DNA of 64,000 bases from Actinokineospora diospyrosa. Lineage in GTDB: Bacteria > Actinomycetota > Actinomycetes > Mycobacteriales > Pseudonocardiaceae. Made by a program: the position numbers and the translations under genes. Every line of letters begins with the position of its first letter. The first letter of the stretch is position 1. Below are positions 34,280-43,125 of the stretch, piece by piece. The DNA lies in the NCBI RefSeq assembly GCF_024171925.1, contig NZ_JAMTCO010000010.1, positions 224,194 to 288,193 of the forward strand. Reading direction: 5' to 3'. Under the pieces are notes generated by a model. It was not told the origin of the DNA and did no database searches. It saw nothing but the letters and a program-made list of their open reading frames with translations.

Positions 34280-36064
34280 ATGGAACACGTGATTCGCAAC
34301 GGCCCCGCTGATCAGCCGCCGTCTGGCCGCCGCTCGGGCCGGAAGGCGAAGCGGGGCTGGGCGGATGTCCAACAGCCCAGCTGGCGGACCCCCGAGCCGC
34401 CCACCACCGGCATCCCCCGGCAGAACCCGCAACTGCCCCCGCACGCACCGCACCGCCGCAACCCGTTGCCGCCCCCGCGCACCCGGCCTGAGCCGCCGGA
34501 CGAGCCCAGGTACGAGACCTACGGCGACCGCGACCCCGATCGGTACGGACATCCCCCGCGTAGAGAGCCCGAGTACCGGGACGACTACCCGGAGCCGCGC
34601 TACCGGGACACCGGCACGCGATACGAGGAAGAGCCGCCGACGGAGATCGCGCGGCGTGAAGGTCCTCCGCCCGGGTACCCGAAGAAGCTGACCGTGACCC
34701 GGGTAGCCGCGATGCGCAGCAGGCAGCTGACCTCGCAGGCGATGACCGCGTTCCGTAAGGCCGCGAACGCCGACGGTGCCGACAAGTCCGGCCTTACGTC
34801 GCTGACCTACGCCACGATGCTCAACTACGCGGGCGACGCCGCGATGGCGGTCGCACTGGCGAACACGCTGTTCTTCTCCGCGGCGAGCGGGGAGAGCAAG
34901 GGCAAGGTCGCGCTGTACCTGCTGATCACGGTGGCGCCGTTCGCCCTGCTCGCGCCGGTGATCGGCCCGATGCTGGACCGGTTGCAGCGCGGCCGCAGGC
35001 TGGCCATGTGCGTCGCGTCGGCCGGTCAGGCGCTGATGTGCGTGATCATGGCCATGCACTTCGACGACTGGATGCTCTACCCGGCAGCACTCGGGAAGAT
35101 GGTGCTGTCCAAATCGTTCACGGTGCTTAAAGCGGCGATCACACCAAGAGTCCTACCGCCGGACATAACGCTGGCGAAGACCAACGCTCGGTTGACCGTC
35201 TTCGGCCTAGCGGCAGGCGCGGTCGCGGGTGGCATAGCCGCCCTCTTCGCGAACCTCTTCGGATCGCCGGGCGCGCTGTGGTTCACGGTCCTGATCTGCG
35301 CTGTTGGCGCCGCGCAGGCTGTTCGGATCCCTGCTTGGGTAGAGGTGACCGAGGGCGAGGTTCCGGCTTCTATCAGTGCGAAGATGCCGCTACCGACCAC
35401 GAAACGAACACCCATGGGGCGACACGTGGTGGTGTCGCTGTGGGGCAACGGGTCGATCCGGGTGCTCACCGGCTTCTTGATGATGTTCGCGGCGTTCGCG
35501 GTGCGGGCCCAGAACGAGGCTGAGCCGGTTCAGCAGTTGCTCTTGTTGGGGCTTATCGCAGGCGCCGCGGGCTTGGGCAGTTTCGCCGGTAACGCTGTCG
35601 GCGCTCGCATCCACATCGGCAACCACGAGCAGGTGGTACTGGGCTGCTTGATCGCCGCGTTGGCGACGACCGTGGTGGCGACCCTCACCGCGAGCATCTT
35701 CGCTGCGACCATCGTTGGCCTCGTAGGCGCTATCGCCAGCGCTTTGGCTAAGAACAGCCTCGACGCTGTCATCCAAGATGACCTACCGGAGGAATCTCGC
35801 GCGTCCGCCTTCGGCAGGTCAGAGACGGTCTTGCAGCTGGGCTGGGTGTTCGGCGGCGCGGTCGGGGTACTCCTACCGCCGATCTGGTGGGTGGGGTTCC
35901 TCGTTGTCTCCGTGATGCTGGCACTGGGTCTTACGCAGACCTTGCTCACTCGCAAGGGCGGCAGCCTCATCCCCGGGTTCGGTGGGCAACACGCAAGCGA
36001 GCGGATGGCCGCCGCAGTGCGACGGTTCCGCCCCGCGCCGAGGTCCACTAGGAACGACACGTAG
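34280..36064 (+). CDS. MFS-like membrane protein with long Pro/Arg-rich N-terminus
   Basis: A 594-residue protein. The first ~165 residues are hydrophilic and rich in Pro, Arg, Glu and Tyr, predicted disordered and cytosolic. About twelve hydrophobic segments follow, with an MFS-like MLDRLQRGRRLAMC loop. Length and layout match the Rv0876c-type MFS proteins of actinobacteria, which lie next to DUF2771 genes. The start is ATG 34280; GTG 34289 is possible. The substrate is unknown. The next gene starts 10 bases downstream, so the two form an operon. Confidence 0.85.
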   Translation: MEHVIRNGPADQPPSGRRSGRKAKRGWADVQQPSWRTPEPPTTGIPRQNPQLPPHAPHRRNPLPPPRTRPEPPDEPRYETYGDRDPDRYGHPPRREPEYRDDYPEPRYRDTGTRYEEEPPTEIARREGPPPGYPKKLTVTRVAAMRSRQLTSQAMTAFRKAANADGADKSGLTSLTYATMLNYAGDAAMAVALANTLFFSAASGESKGKVALYLLITVAPFALLAPVIGPMLDRLQRGRRLAMCVASAGQALMCVIMAMHFDDWMLYPAALGKMVLSKSFTVLKAAITPRVLPPDITLAKTNARLTVFGLAAGAVAGGIAALFANLFGSPGALWFTVLICAVGAAQAVRIPAWVEVTEGEVPASISAKMPLPTTKRTPMGRHVVVSLWGNGSIRVLTGFLMMFAAFAVRAQNEAEPVQQLLLLGLIAGAAGLGSFAGNAVGARIHIGNHEQVVLGCLIAALATTVVATLTASIFAATIVGLVGAIASALAKNSLDAVIQDDLPEESRASAFGRSETVLQLGWVFGGAVGVLLPPIWWVGFLVVSVMLALGLTQTLLTRKGGSLIPGFGGQHASERMAAAVRRFRPAPRSTRNDT

Positions 36065-36074
36065 GGTCGCTGGC

Positions 36075-36524
36075 GTGCGCAGAGCCATCACCGCGACACT
36101 CGCCGGTGCCACCATCGTCCTCGCCGGTTGCTCAGCACCCCCGCCGCCAGACGTCACCTTCTACACCGACGGCGAGACCGCCAACGCGAGCCCGATGTGG
36201 CTATGTGAGGTCGGCAAGGAGAAGTGCCTGCAAGACCTGCACGCGATGGTGACGCTACCGACGCGCAAGGGCCAGCCCGTGCAGATCTCGGTGTCGTCCG
36301 GCGTCGCCGACAGCCCGTGGGGCGTGGTGTTCTCCTACATCGACAAAGACGGCCAGCAGATGGCGGCGAGCAGCACGCTGATCACGAAGGACCTGTCGTA
36401 CACGCTGACGCCGCCACCCGAGGCCGAGCGGCTGGTCTACGTCGAAGTGCAGAAGCTGCAGGTGGTGCGGGGCAAGCTGGTCCAGGCCGGGGTGTGGGCG
36501 CTGGGCACCAGCCAGCGGCCGTGA
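36075..36524 (+). CDS. DUF2771 family lipoprotein
   Basis: A 149-residue exported protein with a short signal peptide ending in lipobox VLAGC (Cys near residue 19). A compact strand-rich domain follows, with a likely disulfide between WLCEVG and KCLQD. The pattern fits DUF2771, found beside the Rv0876c-like MFS gene in actinobacteria. The start is GTG 36075. It converges on the cold-shock gene. Function unknown; a partner of the membrane protein is plausible. Confidence 0.8.
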   Translation: MRRAITATLAGATIVLAGCSAPPPPDVTFYTDGETANASPMWLCEVGKEKCLQDLHAMVTLPTRKGQPVQISVSSGVADSPWGVVFSYIDKDGQQMAASSTLITKDLSYTLTPPPEAERLVYVEVQKLQVVRGKLVQAGVWALGTSQRP

Positions 36525-36525
36525 G

Positions 36526-36912
36526 TTACGGGTCGAGCTCCCTGGCCACGGCCCGGACGACCTCGGCGATCCGCTTGGTGACCTTGCGGTCGGGGTAGCG
36601 CCCGCGCTGCAGGTCCGGCTGGACGACCGACTCCAGCATCTTGATCATGTCCTCGACCAGCCCGTGCAGCTCCTCGGCTGGCCTGCGCCGAGCCTCGACC
36701 ACCGACGGCGGCGCGTCGATCAGCCGGACCGAGAGGGCCTGCGGCCCCCGCCGCCCGTCCGCGACGCCGAACTCGATCCGCTGCCCGGCTTTCAGGCCGG
36801 GGACGCCAGCGGGCAGCGCGGAGGCGCGGACGTAGACGTCCTCGCCACCGTCCTGCGTGACGAACCCGAAGCCCTTCTCCGAGTCGTACCACTTGACCTT
36901 GCCGGTCGGCAC
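36526..36912 (-). CDS. Cold-shock domain protein with C-terminal extension
   Basis: A 128-residue RNA/DNA-binding protein. The cold-shock domain (about residues 1-66) has both RNP motifs: KGFGFV and VYVRAS. A helical C-terminal extension (70-128) is typical of the actinobacterial CspB-like proteins. The start is GTG 36912 (VPTGKVKWY) preceded by GGTGAG; GTG 36921 is a slightly longer alternative. M. tuberculosis CspB (Rv0871) is the counterpart. Confidence 0.9.
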   Translation of the reverse strand: MPTGKVKWYDSEKGFGFVTQDGGEDVYVRASALPAGVPGLKAGQRIEFGVADGRRGPQALSVRLIDAPPSVVEARRRPAEELHGLVEDMIKMLESVVQPDLQRGRYPDRKVTKRIAEVVRAVARELDP

Positions 36913-37095
36913 AGATCTCACCGTTCCCTAGTCGTCCAGTCCGCCCCGCGCGCCCCGTTTGGTCCGCGCAAGACGAACGCGCCCCGGGCTCACCCTGGAC
37001 GCGTCCCCCAAGCCTAAGCCAGCCGTTAGGTCGCCCCAGCCCCGCCCGAGCGTTACCGCTGAGGGCGAAACGGATGGAACGCCTATCCTGTTCCC

Positions 37096-37287
37096 ATGGC
37101 GGCCCAATCCCACCCCACCCGCACCCTCCACGTCGCGTTCCTGCTGTTCGGCGTGGGCCTGCTAGCGGTAGTCGCCATCTTCGTTTTGGCCGCTCTTGGC
37201 CACACAGCGCCGTGGCTCTGGGCGGTCTCCATGGCCTTCCCCACAGGCCTGGCCCTAGCCCTAGTCCACGTAATCCGCCGCCGATAG
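37096..37287 (+). CDS. Small two-segment membrane protein
   Basis: A 63-residue protein with two hydrophobic segments (about residues 12-34 and 40-58) and a basic end VIRRR. The start is ATG 37096. No family is recognised and no strong ribosome-binding site is seen, but hydropathy and third-position GC bias fit a real gene. Confidence 0.55.
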   Translation: MAAQSHPTRTLHVAFLLFGVGLLAVVAIFVLAALGHTAPWLWAVSMAFPTGLALALVHVIRRR

Positions 37288-37597
37288 CCCTACCGCCCTC
37301 GGCTCCCCCACCGCCCCACTCTTCGCCTCTTGGCGCGCACTCCGAGTCCCGCAACTGAGTGTGACACGCACCACATCGAGTGATCCGCGGTGGTGACGTT
37401 CGGACCTGCTACGCCCTGCGGGCACCGAACGGGCTGATCAGGGGACTACCCCGGACGCGCACGACCACTCTTCTGTGGCGTGGCTGTTGAGCCGAAAACC
37501 GGCTCCGCCAACTTTTTCGACTCCCCCTGGGGTCTCCTCCGCCTCCGCCAACGAGGTAGTGGGTGCGCAGTCCCCACTGGAAGCGAAGGAGCCTCAC
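37288..37597. promoter_or_regulatory. Upstream region of the leader-sigma-602 cassette
   Basis: A 310-base spacer without a credible gene. It contains an AT-richer patch near 37510 (CAACTTTTTCGACT) and the two related GCCTCCGCCAACG and CTCCGCCAAC words near 37500-37550. Promoter elements of the sigma factor cassette should lie here, but no consensus pair could be fixed. The ribosome-binding site GAAGGAG is at 37585-37591. Confidence 0.4.
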
Positions 37598-37690
37598 GTG
37601 ACTGTCGCCCACTCCGCGAGGCGTCCCGACGCCCCGTCGACATGCGCAGCCGTCCCAGCCGGGTCGAAGTTGGAGGCCACCCAGTCGTGA
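37598..37690 (+). CDS. Thirty-residue leader peptide coupled to sigma factor
   Basis: A short frame from GTG 37598 to TGA 37688-37690. It has a perfect AAGGAG site 6 bases upstream, while the sigma factor gene has only a spaced GGAGG within this frame. Its stop overlaps the GTG start of the sigma gene (GTGA). The peptide begins VTVAHSARRPDAP and contains one cysteine. It may be a translational coupler, an attenuation leader or a small regulatory protein. No homologue is known to me. Confidence 0.5.
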   Translation: MTVAHSARRPDAPSTCAAVPAGSKLEATQS

Positions 37691-38271
37691 TCGACTCCCC
37701 GCACAACGACGATCTGGCCGACGCGGGGCCAGTAACTCTGGAAGTGCTCTATGAGCGCCACAACCGCAAGTTGACGCACTACGTCGCGCGGCGCATGAGC
37801 TACGACCAAGAGGCAACCATTCAAGTAGTGGAGAACACATGGGAGGTCGTATGTGTCAGATTTGACGAAGAGCGGCATCCGAGGGACTGGAACGCTTACC
37901 TGTGGCGGGTGGCGCAGAACAAGGTGGCCGACTGGTTTCGCAACTCCAGTCGGAGCCCCACCCTTCTCCACCTCTCGCCAGATGATCTCGGCAAAGCAGC
38001 GGACGACCGCACCGCGCAGGCAGACGTCGCTGAAACAGCTGAACGCAGGGCCCTCCGGGCCGCGCTCCTCCTGGCAATCAGGGACAGTCTGACCCCACCA
38101 CAGAGACAAGCAATAATTCTGAGGTACATCGATGAGCTCACACTATCGGAGATCTCCTCAATCATGGGAGTGAGCAGGACAGGCGTCAAAAAACACATCC
38201 AACGGGGAATCGCCAATGCCAGAAAGGCTCTGGCCAAGGTCGGTTACATCGTCACCAAGGAGGCGCGATGA
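37687..38271 (+). CDS. ECF-type RNA polymerase sigma factor
   Basis: A 194-residue sigma-70 family protein with only regions 2 and 4. Region 2 spans VLYERHNRKLTHYVARRM to RDWNAYLWRVAQNKVADWFR. Region 4 spans LTPPQRQAIILRYIDELT and SEISSIMGVSRTGVKKHIQRG. The start is GTG 37687 after GGAGG. It overlaps both the leader peptide and the following 602-residue gene (ATGA), so all three are translationally coupled. No anti-sigma with a membrane segment is present; the 602-residue protein may replace it. Base composition is lower in GC than the flanking core genes. Confidence 0.88.
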   Translation: MIDSPHNDDLADAGPVTLEVLYERHNRKLTHYVARRMSYDQEATIQVVENTWEVVCVRFDEERHPRDWNAYLWRVAQNKVADWFRNSSRSPTLLHLSPDDLGKAADDRTAQADVAETAERRALRAALLLAIRDSLTPPQRQAIILRYIDELTLSEISSIMGVSRTGVKKHIQRGIANARKALAKVGYIVTKEAR

Positions 38272-40076
38272 GCTTTGATCCACACAAGCACCTCGAGCCG
38301 GGCGGCGCCACGGGCGACGGACCGCCCGGTGACGACATCGCTCGTCTGGTCTCCGAACTGACGCCTGACACGAGTTGGGCGGACGAACTGGTCATCGCCT
38401 CCCCCGGCGAGATCCGCGATCGCGTCCGCAGGTTCACCCCGCAGCAACGGGCTGCCGCCGAACGCGACGCGACCAGGGCCGACCTCGGCGCGACAGCGCT
38501 ATCGCTGGCCAAAGGACTACTCGACCAGGGTCGGTTCGAGGACGCCGAGCAGTGGCTGATCGTGGCCGAGGACAACCACGTGCCAGAGGCGCGCGAACTG
38601 CTCGACGAATTGGCCGGGATGCCGCACAACTGGCCAGTAGCCCTCGAAGACGAGTACGGCAAGGCAGAACGCATCGTCACGGCGGCGATGGAAAAGGCGC
38701 GGCAGATCCTGAAGAAGGCGCGCGCCGACTCCGATGAAATAGTCGACGTCGCTCTGTCCAGAGTGCAACGGATGCTGGACCACACCCGCTACTCGGCTGC
38801 CAAGTACGAACTGGCTGAGCGACTTGCCGATCTGACCAGAGTGGAGCCCGGCAGAAAGAACCGCGGTCCAACCCTGCTCTGGCTGCTCTGGTTCCTACTG
38901 GACAGCACCGGCGTGCGAGTAGCTCAACCCGCCAACGATACCGCCAGGATAAGAACGGTTCGTGTCGCACGCGGGAGCGCCCTGGCAAGTTTGCTGTCCC
39001 CCACCACGAAGACCGGTCCAGCCATTGACGATGAGTCTGGAATCGCCTTCAAACTGTTCCTCCTGCCTCCTGAGGTGAGCGGAGTTCGGCAGCCACCTCC
39101 GCCCACAACACCGGCCAGGAGCCCATTCGAACGCATCCACCAGATCAAACTCTGGCGAAAGCACGTGCCAGATGAAGATCAACTCGATGGTTTTGACCAA
39201 CTTCACCAGGTCAACTCCTACCGCTGGGTCGTCGCCTTCCCACACGCGACGGACCGCAAACCAGGCGCCCACCCGTCAGCTCTACTCAGTGCCTTGATCG
39301 AACATCTACTACCCGGGCACGGCCTGTCATCCGAGAGCGCTCTGCGCTTGCTCCTGGAAGTCCTACAAGACGTCGTGGAACACGATGGGAGATCCGAGGA
39401 CAACCGAGCAGCGTCCTGGTTCCACGCACATCAGATCAACGAAAGCTCGGGCCATTCACGACTCACCGAGGCTCTCGCGGTTGATGCGCGGATCTTCATC
39501 CCAGACCACCACACCCAGATCTCGTACCTACCTCGCCAGAGGTACGAACACCCGAAGGGAAGTGACCATGAGCTACATCTCGACATCTCGGTCCATCGAG
39601 AACATTGGAACACCACAGAGGTCGGGAGCCGACGTGTGGAGGGCGCCAATCCGCCGGTCAACGGTCTTCCTGGACCTTCCGCCGTAGGCGAGTCAACCGA
39701 GTTGAATGAACCCACCAAGGAGAACGACAAGTCCAGCGAGCCGCGCACAGTCGACGACGCGCGGCGGGAGCTGACGTCCACCGGGTGCGATCACATCGTG
39801 TTCACCGACGCCAAGACCGGGCAGCCCACCGTGGTGTACCGCCGGGCGGGCGGCGGTCACGGGGTGATGAAACTCGGGGATATGAAGCCCGCCGCGATCG
39901 AGACGTTGGGGCAGGAAGCTGTCCAGCTCCTCTCCGCGCCCTCTCTCGACAACGTCGAACAGGCGCACGCACCCGGCACGATGGCGGACCAGGCGGAGCA
40001 AACAGGTCACGCCGTGGAGGTGGACGACAAGTTCGATGAGTACTTCATCATCGAATCGACGCCGCAGTCCTCTTGA
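38268..40076 (+). CDS. Hypothetical 602-residue protein with HPF C-domain-like end
   Basis: No family covers the whole protein. Residues about 65-105 look like a TPR/Sel1-type helical pair (GLLDQGRFEDAEQWLIVAED), and 120-170 form a charged coiled coil (AMEKARQILKKARADSDEI). The middle is helical and weakly conserved. Residues 495-537 (DDARRELTSTG, then VFTDAKTGQPTVVYRRAGGG) resemble the C-terminal domain of ribosome hibernation factor HPF, with its VYRR core. The end is acidic (DEYFIIE). The ATG overlaps the sigma factor stop. Lower GC suggests acquisition. A role as sigma partner or ribosome-linked effector is only inference. Confidence 0.6.
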   Translation: MSFDPHKHLEPGGATGDGPPGDDIARLVSELTPDTSWADELVIASPGEIRDRVRRFTPQQRAAAERDATRADLGATALSLAKGLLDQGRFEDAEQWLIVAEDNHVPEARELLDELAGMPHNWPVALEDEYGKAERIVTAAMEKARQILKKARADSDEIVDVALSRVQRMLDHTRYSAAKYELAERLADLTRVEPGRKNRGPTLLWLLWFLLDSTGVRVAQPANDTARIRTVRVARGSALASLLSPTTKTGPAIDDESGIAFKLFLLPPEVSGVRQPPPPTTPARSPFERIHQIKLWRKHVPDEDQLDGFDQLHQVNSYRWVVAFPHATDRKPGAHPSALLSALIEHLLPGHGLSSESALRLLLEVLQDVVEHDGRSEDNRAASWFHAHQINESSGHSRLTEALAVDARIFIPDHHTQISYLPRQRYEHPKGSDHELHLDISVHREHWNTTEVGSRRVEGANPPVNGLPGPSAVGESTELNEPTKENDKSSEPRTVDDARRELTSTGCDHIVFTDAKTGQPTVVYRRAGGGHGVMKLGDMKPAAIETLGQEAVQLLSAPSLDNVEQAHAPGTMADQAEQTGHAVEVDDKFDEYFIIESTPQSS

Positions 40077-40080
40077 CCGG

Positions 40081-40110
40081 TTGGGCCCCCGTTTCGCCGC
40101 GGGGGCCCAA
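40081..40110. terminator. Terminator between convergent genes
   Basis: Perfect 11-base arms TTGGGCCCCCG and CGGGGGCCCAA around an 8-base loop, extended by GG/CC outside one mismatch. It lies 4 bases after the 602-residue gene and 5 bases beyond the stop of the opposite gene, so it can serve both. Confidence 0.8.
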
Positions 40111-40115
40111 ACCGC

Positions 40116-40316
40116 TCACCAGGCGCCGATCTCGCTCAGCTTGACGACCAGCGCGGCCGCGCCGCCGGGGCCGGTCACACCGAACCAGATGAGCTTGAGG
40201 ACCCGGTACCCGGCAGCCCGGTGTTCCTGGTCCCTGCCGAAGAGCGCGACGAACACGGCCGCGCCCAACAGCAGGCCAACGAAGATCGCATACCCGAGCA
40301 GCACCCATGGCCACAT
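40116..40316 (-). CDS. Small membrane protein, 66 residues
   Basis: Two hydrophobic segments (VLLGYAIFVGLLLGAAVFVA and around IWFGVTGPGGAAALVV) flank a short charged loop GRDQEHRAAG. The start is ATG 40316 after GAGGGGG; the longer in-frame start at 40364 would run through the large palindrome. Family unknown. Confidence 0.65.
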   Translation of the reverse strand: MWPWVLLGYAIFVGLLLGAAVFVALFGRDQEHRAAGYRVLKLIWFGVTGPGGAAALVVKLSEIGAW

Positions 40317-40329
40317 CACCAACAACCCC

Positions 40330-40368
40330 CTCGTTGTGCGAGTTACACCCTGTATCTCGCACAACGAG
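40330..40368. promoter_or_regulatory. 39-bp near-perfect palindrome
   Basis: Arms CTCGTTGTGCGAG and CTCGCACAACGAG are perfectly complementary over 13 bases. Inside, after one T-T mismatch, TACA and TGTA also pair around CCC. Each arm is itself a mini-palindrome (CTCG...CGAG). The element ends 14 bases upstream of the start of the small membrane protein and 72 bases downstream of the HAD gene. It could be an operator, an RNA hairpin of the 5' leader, or a terminator for the HAD gene. Confidence 0.75.
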
Positions 40369-40440
40369 TCACGGCGGCCCCCACTACGGGGAAATCGAGG
40401 CTCGGTCGATCATCAGACCCGTTGAACGGGCAGGTCGTGC

Positions 40441-41055
40441 CTAGTGAGCGGCCAGGTGGGACTTGAGCCAGGCGGGGAACTCGGTGAGGTTGGTTAGGAC
40501 CACGTCTGCTCCGGCGGCCCGTAGATCGGCGGCGGAGTGGGGGCCGGTGGGGACGCCTATAGCTAGGGCGCCCGCTGCTAGAGCACCTGCCATGTCGCCT
40601 TCGTGGTCGCCGATATAGATGGTGGCGCCGTGTTCTAAGAGGGTTTCGCCCTTGGCGGTGGACCAGCGTTCGCCCACTAGGACGTCCACGGTCCAGCCGA
40701 ACTGGGCTAGGTGTTTGGCGGCGTTGGGGCCGTACTTGCCGGTGACGACCAGGGTGCGGCCGCCAGCTTCGTGGACGGCGGCTAAAGCCTCAGTGGCGCC
40801 TGGTAGGGCTACCGTCGCTGGGATGACGATTTCGGGGTAGAGGGCGCGGAAGCGGTCTACTAGCCAGGGGATTCGTTCTTCGGGGGCTTCGAAGCCGCGG
40901 AAGATCATGTCGAGGGGTGGGCCCAGGTTGGCGGCGAAGTACTCGCCGTCCAGGGGGAGGCCGGTTTCGGCGGCTAGGGCTGCCATCGCGGCGACCATGC
41001 CGGGGCGTGGGTCGATGAGGGTCATGTCCAGGTCGAAACCAACCGCTAAGGGCAC
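40441..41055 (-). CDS. HAD-family phosphatase (Gph-like)
   Basis: A 204-residue haloacid dehalogenase hydrolase. Motif I is GFDLDMTLID (the usual DxDxT is intact), motif II VVTGK, motif III the lysine in STAKGETL, motif IV YIGDHEGDM. A helical cap sits after motif I. It resembles phosphoglycolate phosphatases; the natural substrate is unknown. The start is GTG 41055, 10 bases after the acyl-CoA ligase gene, so the two are co-transcribed. Confidence 0.88.
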   Translation of the reverse strand: MPLAVGFDLDMTLIDPRPGMVAAMAALAAETGLPLDGEYFAANLGPPLDMIFRGFEAPEERIPWLVDRFRALYPEIVIPATVALPGATEALAAVHEAGGRTLVVTGKYGPNAAKHLAQFGWTVDVLVGERWSTAKGETLLEHGATIYIGDHEGDMAGALAAGALAIGVPTGPHSAADLRAAGADVVLTNLTEFPAWLKSHLAAH

Positions 41056-41065
41056 GGGGTCCAAG

Positions 41066-42655
41066 CTACTTGAGGAGCTCAAGAGCAGCGGCGCGCATCT
41101 CGACCTTACGAACCTTCCCGGTCACCGTCATCGGGAACTCGTCGACCACGTGGACGTAGCGGGGGATCTTGTAGTGGGCGAGCTTGCCGGTGCAGAACAG
41201 CCGGACAGCGTCAGCATCCAGCGGTGACGCTCCCTCGCGCATGCGGATCCACGCCATCAACTCCTCCCCATAGCGCTCGTCCGGGACGCCGATGACCTGC
41301 GCGTCAAGGATGTCCGGGTGGGTATAGAGGAACTCCTCCACCTCTCGCGGATAGATGTTCTCCCCGCCGCGGATGACCATGTCCTTGATGCGGCCGGTAA
41401 TCATGAGGTAGCCGTCCTCGGTCATCACCGCGAGGTCGCCGGTGTGCATCCACCGAGCGCTATCGATGACCTCGGCCGTCTTATCCGGTTCGCTCCAGTA
41501 GCCCAGCATCACCGAATAGCCTCTAGTGCAGAACTCGCCGGGTGTGCCGCGCGGGACAGTTAGCCCTGTCTCCGGGTCAACGACCTTGATCTCCAGGTGT
41601 GGGTGCACACGGCCGACCGTCGACACTCGTAGGTCTAGAGAGTCGTCGGCGCGGGTTTGCGTTGACACCGGGGAAGTTTCGGTCATCCCGTAGCAGATGG
41701 TGACCTCGTCCATCCCGAGCCGGTCAATGACCTGCTTCATGACCTCGACCGGGCACGGCGAGCCCGCCATGATGCCTGTACGCAAAGAGCTCAGGTCCAG
41801 GTCACCGGCCTCGGCCAGCATCGCGATGAACATCGTCGGCACGCCATAGAGGGACGTGCACCGTTCTTCGGCAACAGCGTTGAGAGTCGCAATAGGATCG
41901 AATCCAGGCGCTGGGAGGACAATACAAGCGCCGTGCGTAGTAGCGGCAAGGTTGCCCATGACAAGACCGAAGCAGTGATACAGCGGCACAGGCAGGCATA
42001 TCCGGTCCTGCTCGGTGTAAGAGCACAGTTCGCCGACAAAGTAGCCGTTGTTCAGGATGTTGTGGTGAGAGAGTGTGGCGCCCTTGGGGAAGCCGGTCGT
42101 CCCCGAGGTGTACTGGATGTTGATGGGGTCGTCCGGCGATAGCGCTACCTCAGGCAGGTCATGGCCGTGCGAGACGAGGTCGTGCCAGGACTGGTGGCCG
42201 ATGAGGATGACGTCCAGCAGCGCGGCGCACCCGGGGCGGACCTCCTCGATCATGGCCGCGTAGTCGGACGTCTTGAAGCTGGGGGCAGCGATCAGGGTGC
42301 GGACGCCTGCGTGGTCGAGGACGTACTTCAGCTCGTGGACCCGGTACGCGGGGTTGATGTTCACAAGAACCGCGCCGATCCGCGCGGTGGCGTATTGCAC
42401 GAAGACCCACTCAGCACAGTTCGGCGCCCAGATCCCTACCCGGTCGCCCTTAACCACACCGAGTTCCAGAAGCCCGCGCGCGACGGCATCCACCTCGGTG
42501 GAGAACTCCCGGTAGGTCCACCGTCTGCCGGTAGCTCTGTCGACCAGGGCATCTCGTTCACCGTGGGCAGCGACAGTGCGCGCCAGGTTCTCGCCGATGG
42601 TGTCGCCGAGCAGGGGCACGGTCGAGGTCCCGGACGAATAGCTCGGCAGTGCCAT
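41066..42655 (-). CDS. Acyl-CoA ligase (AMP-binding, FadD-like)
   Basis: A 529-residue enzyme that activates a fatty or other carboxylic acid through an acyl-AMP to the CoA ester. The P-loop-like A3 motif [17 protein letters not shown]5 [10 protein letters not shown]7 MHTGDLA, A8 [20 protein letters not shown] and the A10 lysine in [10 protein letters not shown] are all intact. Medium-chain FadD-type length. The start is ATG 42655. It is followed by a HAD gene in the same operon; the substrate is not predictable. Confidence 0.92.
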   Translation of the reverse strand: MALPSYSSGTSTVPLLGDTIGENLARTVAAHGERDALVDRATGRRWTYREFSTEVDAVARGLLELGVVKGDRVGIWAPNCAEWVFVQYATARIGAVLVNINPAYRVHELKYVLDHAGVRTLIAAPSFKTSDYAAMIEEVRPGCAALLDVILIGHQSWHDLVSHGHDLPEVALSPDDPINIQYTSGTTGFPKGATLSHHNILNNGYFVGELCSYTEQDRICLPVPLYHCFGLVMGNLAATTHGACIVLPAPGFDPIATLNAVAEERCTSLYGVPTMFIAMLAEAGDLDLSSLRTGIMAGSPCPVEVMKQVIDRLGMDEVTICYGMTETSPVSTQTRADDSLDLRVSTVGRVHPHLEIKVVDPETGLTVPRGTPGEFCTRGYSVMLGYWSEPDKTAEVIDSARWMHTGDLAVMTEDGYLMITGRIKDMVIRGGENIYPREVEEFLYTHPDILDAQVIGVPDERYGEELMAWIRMREGASPLDADAVRLFCTGKLAHYKIPRYVHVVDEFPMTVTGKVRKVEMRAAALELLK

Positions 42656-42750
42656 GGCCGCTCCTCCACGCTGTGGGCAAGGTCACCATCTTGCATCCGT
42701 GCGGCCAATCCGGACACCCGCCGATCGATCGGTGCGACAGACTGGGTGGC

Positions 42751-43125
42751 GTGCGACTTCTGCTGAACCTGATCTGGTTGTTCCTCTGCGGCTTCTGGAT
42801 GGCCATCGGGTACGTGATCGCGGGCATCATCTGCTGCATCCTGATCATCACCATCCCGTTCGGCCTGGCGTCGTTCCGCATCGCGAACTACGCGCTGTGG
42901 CCGTTCGGTCGCACCATCGAGCCGCACCGCGACGCCGGGGCCGCGTCGGCGATCGGCAACCTCATCTGGATCATCTTCGCGGGCTGGTGGCTGGCCCTCG
43001 GCCACGTCGTCACCGGCATCGCGCTGTGCGTCACGATCATCGGCATCCCGCTGGGCATCGCCAACTTCAAGATGATCCCGGTGTCGCTGATCCCACTCGG
43101 CTCCCGGATCGTGCCGACCTCTTAG
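42751..43125 (+). CDS. YccF domain membrane protein
   Basis: A 124-residue protein with two YccF repeats, each with a hydrophobic pair and a conserved IPFG or IPLG turn: IITIPFGLASFRIANYALWPFGR and a second around IIGIPLGIANFKMI. The start is GTG 42751. M. tuberculosis Rv0870c is the positional counterpart. Function unknown. Its stop overlaps that of the convergent phosphoesterase gene. Confidence 0.9.
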   Translation: MRLLLNLIWLFLCGFWMAIGYVIAGIICCILIITIPFGLASFRIANYALWPFGRTIEPHRDAGAASAIGNLIWIIFAGWWLALGHVVTGIALCVTIIGIPLGIANFKMIPVSLIPLGSRIVPTS

